Assembly: GCF_000429665.1 (NCBI RefSeq) | Contig: NZ_AUCH01000005.1 | Coordinates: forward strand, 1 to 64,000 | Direction of reading: 5' to 3' | Source: Azovibrio restrictus DSM 23866 | GTDB taxonomy: Bacteria > Pseudomonadota > Gammaproteobacteria > Burkholderiales > Rhodocyclaceae | DNA length: 64,000 nt | In this document: positions 1-8,108 of the stretch, piece after piece | Position numbering within the stretch: the first letter of the stretch is position 1 | Layout of the letters: each line of letters starts with the position of its first letter | Notes under the pieces: model-generated | Told to the model about the DNA's origin: nothing | Databases searched by the model: none | What the model saw: the letters and a program-made list of their open reading frames with translations, nothing else | Made by a program: the position numbers and the translations under genes

Positions 1-586
1 GTTCGAGGACCCAGCGTTTTGTGGTGGTGCAAACCGCGTTAGTCTCACCGAGGCAATAAGGAACTACGCCCAGTTCGGAGCCTGCGACCGCCAGGCTCTC
101 TCGTACGTTCGACCGCCAGACCCAAGCGAAATGGCAACGCTGACATGACGCCCAACCCTACGTATATGGACTCCCCCGGAAATCAAGGAAACTGAACGAT
201 AGGTTTGGCAGCTGGAAAGCGCATGCAGTCGTATATCCGGCATCTGGTGTGGGTTCTCTATGACCCGTGCCGACATGGAATCTGCTCACGGTACGCCAAT
301 CGGTACAAGCGGCAGGCAAGCTGCCGGGAGAGTTATCGGCGTCAATCCGTGTCGGTGCGATCCGTTTAGCCATGATGGGCGATCAGTCTCAAACCAAATG
401 GCCTCCGCGATTCCCGGGGCGATTCAGTTTACTGTCCTGGCTGTTCAGGTGGTAGCGCCGTGAAGAAAAATCCAAGCTTGCGGCCAAGCAGCAAGCAAGC
501 TCTCCACCCAGATCCTGTTCCGCCCGCCCACCACTCGCCTAGCTTAATGGCATAATCCCCGCCCGTTTCCTTGCGAAAGACTCTCC
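1..586. other. No convincing gene; intergenic or decayed DNA
   Basis: Only short overlapping open frames (under 75 codons) occur, on both strands, with no ribosome-binding site, domain or recognisable protein. Base composition is visibly less GC-rich than the neighbouring genes and resembles the orphan-gene island at 14-21 kb, so this may be decayed or imported DNA, but nothing identifies it. The last 50 bases carry a CATAAT box near 550 and should hold the promoter of the peptidase gene that follows. Confidence 0.5.
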
Positions 587-1594
587 ATGAAAATCAAGCA
601 ATGGCAGGGGTGGGGGCTGGGGGTGCTGGGCTTGGTGGGGGTGGCGGCCCTGGGCCTGGGCTGTCTCAGCCAGCCTTTTGTCCAGCCCCGGCCGTCCTCG
701 CCGCCGCCCGCCGATCCGGAGCGGCTGGAAGCCCATGTGCGGCGGCTGGCGGTGGATTTCTACCCGCGCAGTTTCGAGCAGTCCCTGCATCTGGAGCAGA
801 CGGCCCGCTATATCGAGGCGGAGCTGCGCGCCAGCGGCGCCCGGGTGGCGCTGCAGGAGTTCTCCGTGGAGGAAAGCCGTTACCGCAACATCGTGGCCCG
901 CTTCGGTCCCCGCTATGGTCCCCGGTTGGTGGTGGGGGCCCACTACGATTCCCATGGGGATGTGGCCGCGGCCGGGGCCCCCAGTCCGGCCAGCCATACC
1001 CCGGGGGCGGATGACAACGCCAGCGGCGTCGCCGGCCTCCTGGAACTGGCCCGGCTCCTGGGGCAGCACCCGCCGGCCCAGCCCGTGGAGCTGGTGGCTT
1101 ACGTGCTCGAGGAGCCGCCCCACTTCCGCACCGGGAACATGGGCAGCGCCCGCCATGCCCGGGCCCTGCGTGAGGCCGGTCAGGAAGTGCGGCTGATGCT
1201 GGCCCTGGAGATGATCGGCTACTTCCGGGACGAGCCCGGGAGCCAGACCTATCCCCTGCCAGGCATGACCGCCCTTTACCCCGACCGGGGCAATTACATC
1301 GCCTTGGTGGGCCGCTGGGGCGACTTCGGCGCCATGCGCCGGGCCAAGGCCCTGCTGGCCGGGGCCGGGACCCTGCCCGTGCATTCCATCAACGCGCCCC
1401 GGCTGGTGCCGGGCGTGGATTTCTCCGACCACCAGAGCTACTGGAACGAGGAGTATCCGGCCCTGATGCTGACGGATACCGCCTTCTACCGGAATCCCCA
1501 TTACCACCAGGCCGGCGACACCCCGGAAACCCTGGACTACCGGCGCATGGCCCAGGTGGTGCAGGGAGTGTTCGCCCTGGTGCATGGGTATTGA
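587..1594 (+). CDS. M28-family metallopeptidase, membrane-anchored
   Basis: Predicted zinc aminopeptidase of the M28 family, 335 aa, exported. The N-terminus has a short positive region and one hydrophobic segment (about residues 8-26) ending in Cys26. The lipobox is imperfect (GLGC), so either lipidation or a signal anchor is possible. Family zinc-site motifs are in order: GAHYDSHGD near residue 124, PGADDNASG near 145 (the Asp that bridges two zincs), a Glu pair in VLEEPPH near 176, and SDHQSYW near 283. It is followed after about 50 bases by a lipoprotein hydrolase on the same strand, so the two may be co-transcribed with rnz. Substrate is unknown; the class is clear. Confidence 0.88.
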   Translation: MKIKQWQGWGLGVLGLVGVAALGLGCLSQPFVQPRPSSPPPADPERLEAHVRRLAVDFYPRSFEQSLHLEQTARYIEAELRASGARVALQEFSVEESRYRNIVARFGPRYGPRLVVGAHYDSHGDVAAAGAPSPASHTPGADDNASGVAGLLELARLLGQHPPAQPVELVAYVLEEPPHFRTGNMGSARHARALREAGQEVRLMLALEMIGYFRDEPGSQTYPLPGMTALYPDRGNYIALVGRWGDFGAMRRAKALLAGAGTLPVHSINAPRLVPGVDFSDHQSYWNEEYPALMLTDTAFYRNPHYHQAGDTPETLDYRRMAQVVQGVFALVHGY

Positions 1595-1644
1595 GGGCCG
1601 GGGCCATGGCCCCGCTGCCCGGATCAATGCTAAGGTCTGCCCCC

Positions 1645-2457
1645 ATGAAACTACGCCGCCTGTTCCTTTCCCTCGGCCTGCTGGCAGGCCTGATCTACCT
1701 CGGGGGCTGCGCCCTGCTGTACCAGCAGCAGCGGGCCCTGATCTACTTCCCCCGGCCCTTCGTGACGGCGGAAGGCAGCGGCCGGCTGACCCTACCCGGG
1801 GATGAGCAGACCCAGGTGCGGGTCACGGTCTGGCCGGGCCGGGGGAGCGGGGCCCTGCTGTTCTTCGGCGGCAATGCGGACGACCCCCACCTCAGCCTGC
1901 CGCTCCTGGCCCGGACCTTTCCCGAATACACCCTGTACCTGCTCCATTACCGGGGCTACGGAGAGAGCGGCGGCACGCCTTCGGAGGCTGCCCTGGTGGG
2001 CGACGCCCTGAAGCTCTATGACCAGATCCAGGGCCAGCATGCCCGGGTGGTGGTGCTGGCGCGCAGCCTGGGTACCGGGGTGGCGGTGCAGCTGGCCGCT
2101 GCCCGGCCGGTGCAGGGGCTGGTGCTGGTCACCCCCTACCGGAGCCTGGTGGAAGAGGCCCGGAGCCGCTACCCCTATGTGCCCGTGGACTGGCTGCTGC
2201 AGGACCGCTTCGAATCCTGGCGCTACGCGCCCCGGGTGCAGGCCCCGACCCTGATTCTGGGGGCGGCGGAGGATCAGGTGATCGCCCCCGCCAATGCCGA
2301 GGCCCTGGCCCGGGACTTCGCCCCGGAGCGGGTCCGTTACCGGCTGCTCCAGGGCGTGGGCCACCAGAGCATCCTGGACGACCCGGCCTACCCGCAACTG
2401 CTGCGGGAAGCCCTGGCCGAGCAGGCCGCCGGGGAGGGCCGGCCGGGGGCCCCATGA
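1645..2457 (+). CDS. Alpha/beta hydrolase lipoprotein
   Basis: A 270-aa serine hydrolase. The ATG at 1645 is chosen because it gives a proper lipoprotein signal (KLRR, hydrophobic core, LGGC with Cys22); an upstream in-frame start adds only an unlikely leader. The fold follows the BEM46/YqjL-like pattern: a GGNADD oxyanion-type loop, LHYRGYGES, the nucleophile elbow ARSLGTG (the first Gly of GxSxG is Ala), the acid in GAAEDQVI and the base in GVGHQS. It should sit on the periplasmic face of a membrane. The stop codon overlaps the rnz start as ATGA, suggesting translational coupling. Substrate cannot be read from the sequence. Confidence 0.85.
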   Translation: MKLRRLFLSLGLLAGLIYLGGCALLYQQQRALIYFPRPFVTAEGSGRLTLPGDEQTQVRVTVWPGRGSGALLFFGGNADDPHLSLPLLARTFPEYTLYLLHYRGYGESGGTPSEAALVGDALKLYDQIQGQHARVVVLARSLGTGVAVQLAAARPVQGLVLVTPYRSLVEEARSRYPYVPVDWLLQDRFESWRYAPRVQAPTLILGAAEDQVIAPANAEALARDFAPERVRYRLLQGVGHQSILDDPAYPQLLREALAEQAAGEGRPGAP

Positions 2458-3413
2458 ACCTGCAGTTCCTCGGCACCTCGGCGGGCATGCCCACCCGGGA
2501 ACGCAACCTGAGTGGTCTGGCCCTGAGCCTGGAAAACGAGCGGGGCTGGTATCTGATCGACTGCGGCGAGGGCACCCAGCACCGGCTGCTACAGACGCCC
2601 TTTTCCGCCCGCAGCCTGAAGGCGGTGTTCATCACCCATGCCCACGGGGACCACTGCTACGGCCTGCCGGGTCTGCTCGCCAGCGCTGCCATGGGCGGGC
2701 GCACGGTGCCCCTGCCCATCATCGGGCCGGCGGCCCTGGCGGACTGGCTGGCCGTGACCTGGCGCTGCAGCGGCGCCAGCCTGCCCTTTGCCACCCCTCT
2801 GGTGGCCGTGGAGGCCCTGCCGGAGTGGAGCGACGGCGCCGTCCAGGTGAGCACCCTGGCCCTTTCCCACCGGCTGCCCTCGTTTGCCTTCCGCTTCACC
2901 GAACTGGGGCGGGAAACCCGGCTGGACACGGCCCGGCTGGAAGCCGAAGGAATCCCCCAAGGCCCGCTCTGGGGCCAGCTGCAGGCAGGGCGGGACGGGG
3001 AGTACGCGGGCCGCCTCCTGCGCGCCGCCGATTACCTGGTGGCGGCCGGCGCCCCCCGGCGGCTCATCGTATGCGGCGACAACGACCGGCCGGAGCTGCT
3101 GGCGCCCCACTGTGCCGGGGTGCAGGTACTGGTCCATGAGGCCACCTACACCCTGGAGCAGGCCGCCCGGGTGGGGCCGGAGGTGGGGCACTGCGCCGCC
3201 GGCAGCATTGCCGCTTTCGCCCAGGCGGCGGGGCTGCCCAACCTGCTGCTCACTCACTTCAGCCCCCGTTACCAGTCCGACCGTTGCCGCACCCCCTCCG
3301 TGGCCGACCTGGAAGCCGAAGCCGCGGCCCGCTACCGGGGCCGCCTGTTCCTGGCCGAGGACCTGGCCCGCTACCGGCTCGAGCGCTCCGGCCTGCTGCA
3401 GCTTCTGGCTTGA
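2454..3413 (+). CDS. rnz: Ribonuclease Z (tRNA 3'-end endonuclease)
   Basis: A 319-aa metallo-beta-lactamase-fold enzyme of the RNase Z/ElaC type, which trims tRNA 3' ends in the cytoplasm. It begins MNLQFLGTSAGMPT, the family opening with the GTSAG phosphate-binding loop. It carries the zinc motif THAHGDHCYG near residue 61, a second metal ligand in CGDNDRP, and a C-terminal HEATY and LTHFSPRY, all typical of the family. Length fits the 300-330 aa norm. The start overlaps the upstream hydrolase stop by four bases. Confidence 0.93.
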   Translation: MNLQFLGTSAGMPTRERNLSGLALSLENERGWYLIDCGEGTQHRLLQTPFSARSLKAVFITHAHGDHCYGLPGLLASAAMGGRTVPLPIIGPAALADWLAVTWRCSGASLPFATPLVAVEALPEWSDGAVQVSTLALSHRLPSFAFRFTELGRETRLDTARLEAEGIPQGPLWGQLQAGRDGEYAGRLLRAADYLVAAGAPRRLIVCGDNDRPELLAPHCAGVQVLVHEATYTLEQAARVGPEVGHCAAGSIAAFAQAAGLPNLLLTHFSPRYQSDRCRTPSVADLEAEAAARYRGRLFLAEDLARYRLERSGLLQLLA

Positions 3414-3532
3414 TCCCTGAAACCCTGTTGGAACCCCGTAAGCGCGGTGCAAACGCCGTCCCGTTTTTGCCCGGCTTGCCCAGCCGTCCTTGCGCCGGGC
3501 CGCCGCAGTGAGATCGATTGCCCGGGAATAAC

Positions 3533-4408
3533 TTACCGGGCCAGCCCGGTGAAATCGGCCAGGCTGTCGCCCACGCCGTAGCGGCCCTTGGCGTCCCGCT
3601 GCAGGCGGCCCAGGGCGATTTCCGGGTCGTGGGTGAACACCAGGCGGCCGTTCCGGGCGGCCAGGTCCGTGAGGATGCGGGTCTTTTCGTCGATCAGGAC
3701 TTCCGGGTAGCGGTCATAGCCCATGGTGATGGGCAGATGCACCCAGGGGGCTCCGGGCACCAGGTCGCCGGCGAACAGCACCGGACCCTCGGGCATGTCG
3801 ATTTCCGGCAGCAGCTGGCCGGGGGTGTGGCCGTCGCTGAAATGGAAGCGCCAGCCGGCGCCCAGGGTGGGTGAGCCGCCCCCGTCCTCCACCAGCTCCA
3901 GCCGGCCGCTGGCTTCGATCAGGTCCAGCAGTTCGGGAATGTAGGAGGCCCGGTCCCGGGCGTGGGGCTGGCGGGCCCGCTCCCACTGGCGGCGGCCGGT
4001 GATGAAGCGGGCCTTGGGGAACAGCAGGCGGGGCGGCTGCCCCTCCGCCCAGGCCGCCAGCAGGCCGCCGGCGTGGTCGAAATGCAGGTGGGTGAGCACC
4101 ACGCAGTCGATGTCCGCATCCGTCTGGCCCCGGGCTTCCAGGCCGGCCAGCAGGGCGTGGCCTTCTCCCTCGACCCCGAAGCGGGCCTTCAGCTCCGGGC
4201 TGAAGAAGGCGCAGTCCCCGGCTTCCACCAGCACCCGCCGGCCCGGCTCTTCCACCAGCAGGGAGCGGCAGGCGATGCGCACCCGGTGCAGGTCGTCGGG
4301 GGCCAGCCAGCGTTCCCACATGGCCCGGGGGGCGTTGCCGAACATGGAGCCGCCGTCCAGGCGCTGGCTGTTGCCGGAAAGGGTGCTGAGGGTACGTTGC
4401 GGGGTCAT
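3533..4408 (-). CDS. MBL-fold metallo-hydrolase
   Basis: A 291-aa cytoplasmic metallo-beta-lactamase superfamily protein with the zinc motif LTHLHFDHAGG near residue 100, a second His in DGHTPGQ, the bridging Asp in FAGDLVPG and a final His in FTHDPE. This arrangement is that of the quorum-lactonase/glyoxalase-II-like group, but the substrate cannot be assigned. The start used is the MTPQ methionine with a GGAGAC ribosome-binding site just upstream; a start 13 codons earlier is open but lacks such a site. It converges with rnz. Its promoter should lie in the 4410-4550 interval. Confidence 0.85.
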   Translation of the reverse strand: MTPQRTLSTLSGNSQRLDGGSMFGNAPRAMWERWLAPDDLHRVRIACRSLLVEEPGRRVLVEAGDCAFFSPELKARFGVEGEGHALLAGLEARGQTDADIDCVVLTHLHFDHAGGLLAAWAEGQPPRLLFPKARFITGRRQWERARQPHARDRASYIPELLDLIEASGRLELVEDGGGSPTLGAGWRFHFSDGHTPGQLLPEIDMPEGPVLFAGDLVPGAPWVHLPITMGYDRYPEVLIDEKTRILTDLAARNGRLVFTHDPEIALGRLQRDAKGRYGVGDSLADFTGLAR

Positions 4409-4586
4409 GGGGGTCTCCTGGTCTTGTGTTGATCTGTATCCGGTCACCGGGCGCGGCCTCCAGGGGCGCGGCCCATAAGGTTGTGACGGGTTTCCGGCTG
4501 CCGGGTTCCGGCAGGACGGGCAAGTATAGCGATGAAAACCGGAGGCAGAAATTCAGGGTGCGTCAGCTCGGGGCCGTCCGGGAGGA

Positions 4587-4787
4587 TCAGTCCTCCTCCT
4601 CCCACAGCTGGCGGTACAGGTACAGGGTGCCGCCGACAAAGCCGATGCCGATGCCGATCAGGGCAGCGATTTGCAGGAGGTTCATCCAGCCCCGCCAGAA
4701 CGCCAGGCCCAGCAGGGCGAGGCCGACGAACAGGATCAGGGCCGTGCCCGCTTTCTCCCGTCTGGACATGGGGGGCAGGCCCAACAA
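4587..4787 (-). CDS. Small two-helix membrane protein
   Basis: A 66-aa protein with two hydrophobic helices (about residues 15-31 and 36-59) and an acidic tail (WEEED). No family recognised. The likely start is TTG, seven bases after an AGGAG that lies inside the end of the upstream gene; an ATG six codons later has no ribosome-binding site. It is tightly linked to the membrane-anchored protein upstream on the same strand, so the two probably act together. The minus-strand order suggests a shared operon. Confidence 0.6.
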   Translation of the reverse strand: MLGLPPMSRREKAGTALILFVGLALLGLAFWRGWMNLLQIAALIGIGIGFVGGTLYLYRQLWEEED

Positions 4788-4788
4788 T

Positions 4789-5187
4789 TCAGGGCTCCTG
4801 TTTCAGGGCGGCGCACAGGTCTTTCAGGTAGGGGTAGGCCCGGCGCAGGGCGTCCACCTCTTCGGGTTCCAGCAGCTTGACCGTCACCGAGGCGGGGGTC
4901 TCGCGCCGGGCGGTTTCCACCAGGACCGAGCAGATCTTTCCGTCAGGGGTCTTGCACAGGAACTTGGCGCTCAGGCCCGGGCCGCTTTCGTCGGTGCCGA
5001 AGGGCAGGTAGTCTCGCAGCAGGACCTGGGCTGCGCTGCCCTGGAAGCAGGCTCCCGTTTCGTCCAGGACCGCCTCGGCGGTGCGGAGCAGGGTTTCCAC
5101 CTCCCGTTTCAGCCGGGCCCGTTGCTCCAGGTAGGCCCAGCCTATCCAGGCGGCGAGGAGGATCAGGGCGGCGGCAAGGAGGGTCAT
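4789..5187 (-). CDS. Membrane-anchored hypothetical protein
   Basis: A 132-aa protein with a single N-terminal transmembrane helix (TLLAAALILLAAWIGWAYL) followed by a basic stretch and a soluble domain of about 105 residues with four cysteines (GACFQG, FLCKT, KICSV, DLCAA). The orientation and cysteine spacing would suit a periplasmic or membrane-surface domain. No family recognised. The frame stays open much further upstream, but this ATG is where hydrophobic, protein-like sequence begins. It lies one base from the start of the small membrane protein downstream. Confidence 0.6.
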   Translation of the reverse strand: MTLLAAALILLAAWIGWAYLEQRARLKREVETLLRTAEAVLDETGACFQGSAAQVLLRDYLPFGTDESGPGLSAKFLCKTPDGKICSVLVETARRETPASVTVKLLEPEEVDALRRAYPYLKDLCAALKQEP

Positions 5188-5225
5188 GGCGTCTGTCGGG
5201 CGATGGTGGAGGGTGGGCGCCCGCC

Positions 5226-5705
5226 TCAGAGGGGCAGGGCGCTGGAGGATTTCAGCTGCCGCAGGGAGAGGTTGGAGCGGATGGCGGTCACCCCGGGCAG
5301 GCGGCGCAGCTGGTCCCGGACGAAGGCCCCGTAGGCGTCCAGGTCGGCGGCGACCACTTGCATCAGGTAGTCGCAGTCGCCGCTGACGTTGTGGCAGGAG
5401 AGCACCTCCGGCAGCCGGGCCACCTGTTGTTCGAAGTGCAGGGGCGTTTCGCCGGCATGGTTGCCCAGGGTCACCTGGACGAAAGCCACGACCCCGAAAC
5501 CGAGCTTCCGGCGGTCCAGATTGGCCTGGTAGCTTTCGATGTAGCCCTCCGCCTCCAGCCGTTTCAGGCGGCGCCAGCAGGGGGTTTCGCTCAGGGCCAG
5601 CTTCTCCGACAGGCGGGCGTTGGAAAGCCGGCCATCGGCCTGCAGCTCGCGCAGGATGGCCCGGTCCGTGTCGTCCAGCGGGGTGTTGGGTGGATTCATT
5701 TCCAT
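5226..5705 (-). CDS. Lrp/AsnC-family transcriptional regulator
   Basis: A 159-aa protein with an N-terminal winged HTH (LDDTDRAILRELQADGRLSN, then LSEKLALSETPCWRRLKRLE as the recognition part) and a C-terminal RAM effector-binding domain (about residues 75-150, with GDCDYLMQV). The CWRR form of the recognition helix is the usual one for amino-acid-sensing members. The start with an AGGCGAG upstream is preferred; a second ATG two codons later is possible. Its divergent partner is a LysE-type exporter, a common pairing in which the regulator controls amino-acid efflux. The ligand is not known. Confidence 0.88.
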   Translation of the reverse strand: MEMNPPNTPLDDTDRAILRELQADGRLSNARLSEKLALSETPCWRRLKRLEAEGYIESYQANLDRRKLGFGVVAFVQVTLGNHAGETPLHFEQQVARLPEVLSCHNVSGDCDYLMQVVAADLDAYGAFVRDQLRRLPGVTAIRSNLSLRQLKSSSALPL

Positions 5706-5759
5706 GCTCGCCTGATTCTGGAGGATTCTTGCTGATTTTACGGATTTCAGGGCGGATAA

Positions 5760-5778
5760 AGCGGGGAAATTTCCCGCT
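5760..5778. promoter_or_regulatory. Candidate operator between lrp-like and lysE-like genes
   Basis: An inverted repeat of AGCGGG and CCCGCT flanks an AAATTT core in the divergent intergenic region. Dyad symmetry with an AT-rich centre is what Lrp/AsnC proteins usually bind, so this is a plausible site for regulating both flanking genes. The inference rests only on symmetry and location. Confidence 0.35.
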
Positions 5779-5823
5779 GCCTGTGGGAAGCTCTGTCCTC
5801 CTTGACGCCCTGCCGGGGTTCCC

Positions 5824-6444
5824 ATGCCCGATCCATCCCACCTGCTGCTGTTCGTGGCCGCCCTGACGGCGGTCTATCTGCTGCCCGGCCCCGACATGGC
5901 CCTGGTCATCGCCAGTTCCTCCCTCCAGGGCGTGCGCCATGGCTTGATGGCGGCCCTGGGGCTGGCCTTGTCGCGCACCCTGCATGTGACCCTGTCCGCC
6001 CTGGGGCTGGCGGCCCTGTTCCATGCCCATCCCCTGCTGTTCGACCTGGTGCGCTGGCTGGGGGCGGCCTATCTGTTGTTCCTGGCCTGGAAGCTGTGCC
6101 GCGCCGGTGCCGGGGAACGTCCGGCCCCGGGGGCCGGGGCGGGCGCCGGCTGGGCGGCCCTGAAGCGGGGCTTCCTCACCAATCTGCTCAATCCCAAGGC
6201 CCTGATGTTCTGCGCCCTCCTGCTGCCCCAGTTCATCTCTGCCCGCCATGAACTGGCCGGGCAGTACCTGCTGCTCGGCGCCATCCTGGTGAGCCTGGGG
6301 CTGCTGTTCGACGGGCTCTACGCCCTGGCCGCCGCCCGACTCGCCCGGCGGCTTGCGGCGGGGCCGGTGCCCAGGTTGTCCCGGCTGCTGTTTTCCGGGG
6401 TGTTCGGTTTTGCCGCCCTGCGCCTGGCTTGGGGCGGCCAGTAG
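5824..6444 (+). CDS. LysE/RhtB-family amino-acid exporter
   Basis: A 206-aa inner-membrane protein with about six hydrophobic helices. The family signature YLLPGPDMALVIASSSLQGVR is near the N-terminus (residues 18-38), and the LNPKALMFCALLLPQF stretch follows near residue 120. Proteins of this family export amino acids such as lysine, threonine or homoserine lactone, using the proton gradient. It is divergent from an Lrp/AsnC regulator that probably controls it. The TAG stop is directly abutted by an inverted-repeat element. Confidence 0.88.
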   Translation: MPDPSHLLLFVAALTAVYLLPGPDMALVIASSSLQGVRHGLMAALGLALSRTLHVTLSALGLAALFHAHPLLFDLVRWLGAAYLLFLAWKLCRAGAGERPAPGAGAGAGWAALKRGFLTNLLNPKALMFCALLLPQFISARHELAGQYLLLGAILVSLGLLFDGLYALAAARLARRLAAGPVPRLSRLLFSGVFGFAALRLAWGGQ

Positions 6445-6447
6445 TTC

Positions 6448-6615
6448 AACCTAAAAACCTCACCACGGAGACACAAAGACACAGAGAAGTTCAAAAAAAC
6501 AATGGCTTGCATTATCTTCTGCGCTCACCTAGAAAGTGACCTGGCCTTCCAGGACAAGTCTTTGTTTTTCCTCGGCGTCTCTGTGCCTCTGTGGTTTAAC
6601 TGAGGTTTTAAGGTT
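6448..6615. repeat. Short terminal-inverted-repeat element, copy 1
   Basis: A 168-bp noncoding element with near-identical ends: AACCTAAAAACCTCA on the left, and on the right the complement of AACCTTAAAACCTCA. The similarity continues inward through CCACGGAGACAC versus CCACAGAGGCAC after a short gap, so the arms exceed 35 bases. A CCTGG/CCAGG hairpin lies in the middle. A second copy is at 26181-26349. It sits between two convergent genes, starting four bases after the lysE-like stop and ending on the stop of the EpsI-like gene. It looks like a MITE or a repeated bidirectional terminator. Confidence 0.85.
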
Positions 6616-7121
6616 CATTCCTGCTCTGCCACCGTCACCGCCCACCAGGGCCCCTGGGTCTGGCCCAGCTGGGCGGCCCAGTACCAGGCCGAGACGTCGC
6701 TCCACTGCCCGCCGCCGGCATCGCTGATCCGTTCCCGCACCAGCAGGCGGTTGCCGTTGCGGCTGGCCAGGTAGCTGGACCAGCGCTGTTCCCCCTGGCG
6801 CAGCAGGGGGCGGTTTTCCAGGTGGTAGCCGTTGGCCTTGAAGCAGTCGGCGCTGGGGTGCAGCTTGCGGGTTTCCCGGGTCACCCAGCGCAGGATGATT
6901 TCCCGGCGGCCGTCGCTGAAGCGTCCCACCTGGCCGGGAAAGCCCTGCTGGAAGCTGGCTTCCAGTTCGCTCAGGGGCAGGGGCGTGAGGGGGCGGCCTT
7001 CGAAATGGCTGGGCCAGCCGGGAAAGGGGGTTTCCGGCGCGGCGCTGCCGCTGCCGCTCCGGACCAGGGGCAGCAGGGCGCACAGGGCGCAGAGCAGGAG
7101 GAACAGGCGGCGGCTCAGCAT
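6615..7121 (-). CDS. Exosortase-associated (EpsI-like) protein
   Basis: A 168-aa protein with an N-terminal signal or anchor (RRLFLLLCALCALLPL) and a periplasmic domain carrying HPSADCFKANGY near residue 90 and VRERI..WSDVSAWYW near 140. That Cys-containing pattern and position after an exosortase match the EpsI/DUF3485-type partners of exosortases. The start overlaps the exosortase stop as ATGCTGA, so the two are coupled. The molecular role of EpsI-like proteins is not established. Its last codon runs into the inverted-repeat element. Confidence 0.7.
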   Translation of the reverse strand: MLSRRLFLLLCALCALLPLVRSGSGSAAPETPFPGWPSHFEGRPLTPLPLSELEASFQQGFPGQVGRFSDGRREIILRWVTRETRKLHPSADCFKANGYHLENRPLLRQGEQRWSSYLASRNGNRLLVRERISDAGGGQWSDVSAWYWAAQLGQTQGPWWAVTVAEQE

Positions 7122-8098
7122 GGGCGGCGCCTGTCGATGCGCTGCATGGCTTCCAGGATGCCGGCCCCGGCGGCCAGGAACACGGCCAGGCCGGTGGCGT
7201 CGTGGACCCAGGGGGGCAGCTGCAGCAGGCCGCTTTCCAGGTAGAACAGGGCGGCGGCCCGCAGCCCGTTGGCGGCCACCACCGCCACCAGGGTGAGACC
7301 CAGGGCGAGCAGGGTCTGGCGGGGGGTGAAGCGGTGCCAGGCCGCGGCGGCGGCCATCAGGAACAGGCCGGACCAGAGCATGCGCACGCCGCTGCAGGGG
7401 GCATCGATGGCGATTTCCTGGCCGTTCCAGAGCAGGGTGGCCCCTTCGAGCTGTACCGGCAGGCCGTGCAGGTCCAGGAGCAGCAGGGTCAGATGGCCGG
7501 CCAGGACGCGCAGGGGATAGCCCAGGTAGAACTGCAGGGAGGCGGCCAGGGGCAGGGCGAGCAGGAGCAGGCCGGTGAGCGGCAGGTCCAGGCGCCGCCC
7601 CAGGCGCCAGGCGCTGAGCAGGGCCCCCAGGGTGAGGGCGGCCAGGCCGGCGCGCAGGGAGAGGGGCAGACCCGCCAGGCTGGCGGCGCCGTACAGGCCC
7701 AGTCCCAGCAGCGGCAGCAGCAGGGGCTGGGGCGGGGGCTGCCGGGCCGGTTCCCGGCCCAGGGCCAGGGCCGCTGCCAGTAGCGCCAGGAGGCCCCAGG
7801 GATCGTTGGAGCCATCGAAGCTGCCGCGCAGGTACCAGAGCAGCACCGGCCAGAAGGCCGCCAGCAGGGCCAGGAGCAGCAGGGGGGAAAGGGGCGCCGG
7901 GCTGGAAGCTCGGGCTTGCTGCGCCCCTGTCCCGAGGCTGGAACCCTGGCGGTGGTCGGATGCGCGGTCGGCTATCAGGCCAGATACGCCGCCCAACCCA
8001 GGCTTGCCGGAACCGGTGGTCTCCGCCAGGGCGGCGGCAGGGGTCGGGCCGCCGGGCTCCCCGGCGGGCGCGGCGGTGCTGGCGGAAGGTGGATGCAC
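7115..8098 (-). CDS. Exosortase (transpeptidase-like membrane protease)
   Basis: A 327-aa polytopic membrane protein with the exosortase catalytic set: Cys235 in DAPCSGVRMLW, an Arg near 279 in NGLRAAALFY and a His near 300 in VHDATG. Exosortases cleave PEP-CTERM tails and transfer the protein to another destination. The start is a GTG with GAGG eight bases before it. The first 65-70 residues are Ala/Pro/Gly-rich and unlike the rest, so the true start could be later. It lies ten bases after a gene encoding a PEP-CTERM-ended protein, its likely dedicated substrate. Confidence 0.85.
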   Translation of the reverse strand: MHPPSASTAAPAGEPGGPTPAAALAETTGSGKPGLGGVSGLIADRASDHRQGSSLGTGAQQARASSPAPLSPLLLLALLAAFWPVLLWYLRGSFDGSNDPWGLLALLAAALALGREPARQPPPQPLLLPLLGLGLYGAASLAGLPLSLRAGLAALTLGALLSAWRLGRRLDLPLTGLLLLALPLAASLQFYLGYPLRVLAGHLTLLLLDLHGLPVQLEGATLLWNGQEIAIDAPCSGVRMLWSGLFLMAAAAAWHRFTPRQTLLALGLTLVAVVAANGLRAAALFYLESGLLQLPPWVHDATGLAVFLAAGAGILEAMQRIDRRRPC

Positions 8099-8108
8099 CT
8101 TGCCGTCC

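Noticed and set aside
1..586. Small open frames at the left end (about 60-71 codons)
   Set aside because: They overlap on both strands, lack ribosome-binding sites and show no protein-like composition.
4789..6249. A 486-codon minus-strand frame through the Lrp and LysE genes
   Set aside because: Only its last 132 codons look like a real protein; the rest is out-of-frame shadow of the regulator and exporter genes.
6318..6512. Short frame encoding LNFSVSLCLRGEVFRLN-type sequence at the inverted-repeat element (also at copy 2)
   Set aside because: It is created by translating the repeat itself and appears in both copies; it is not a gene.
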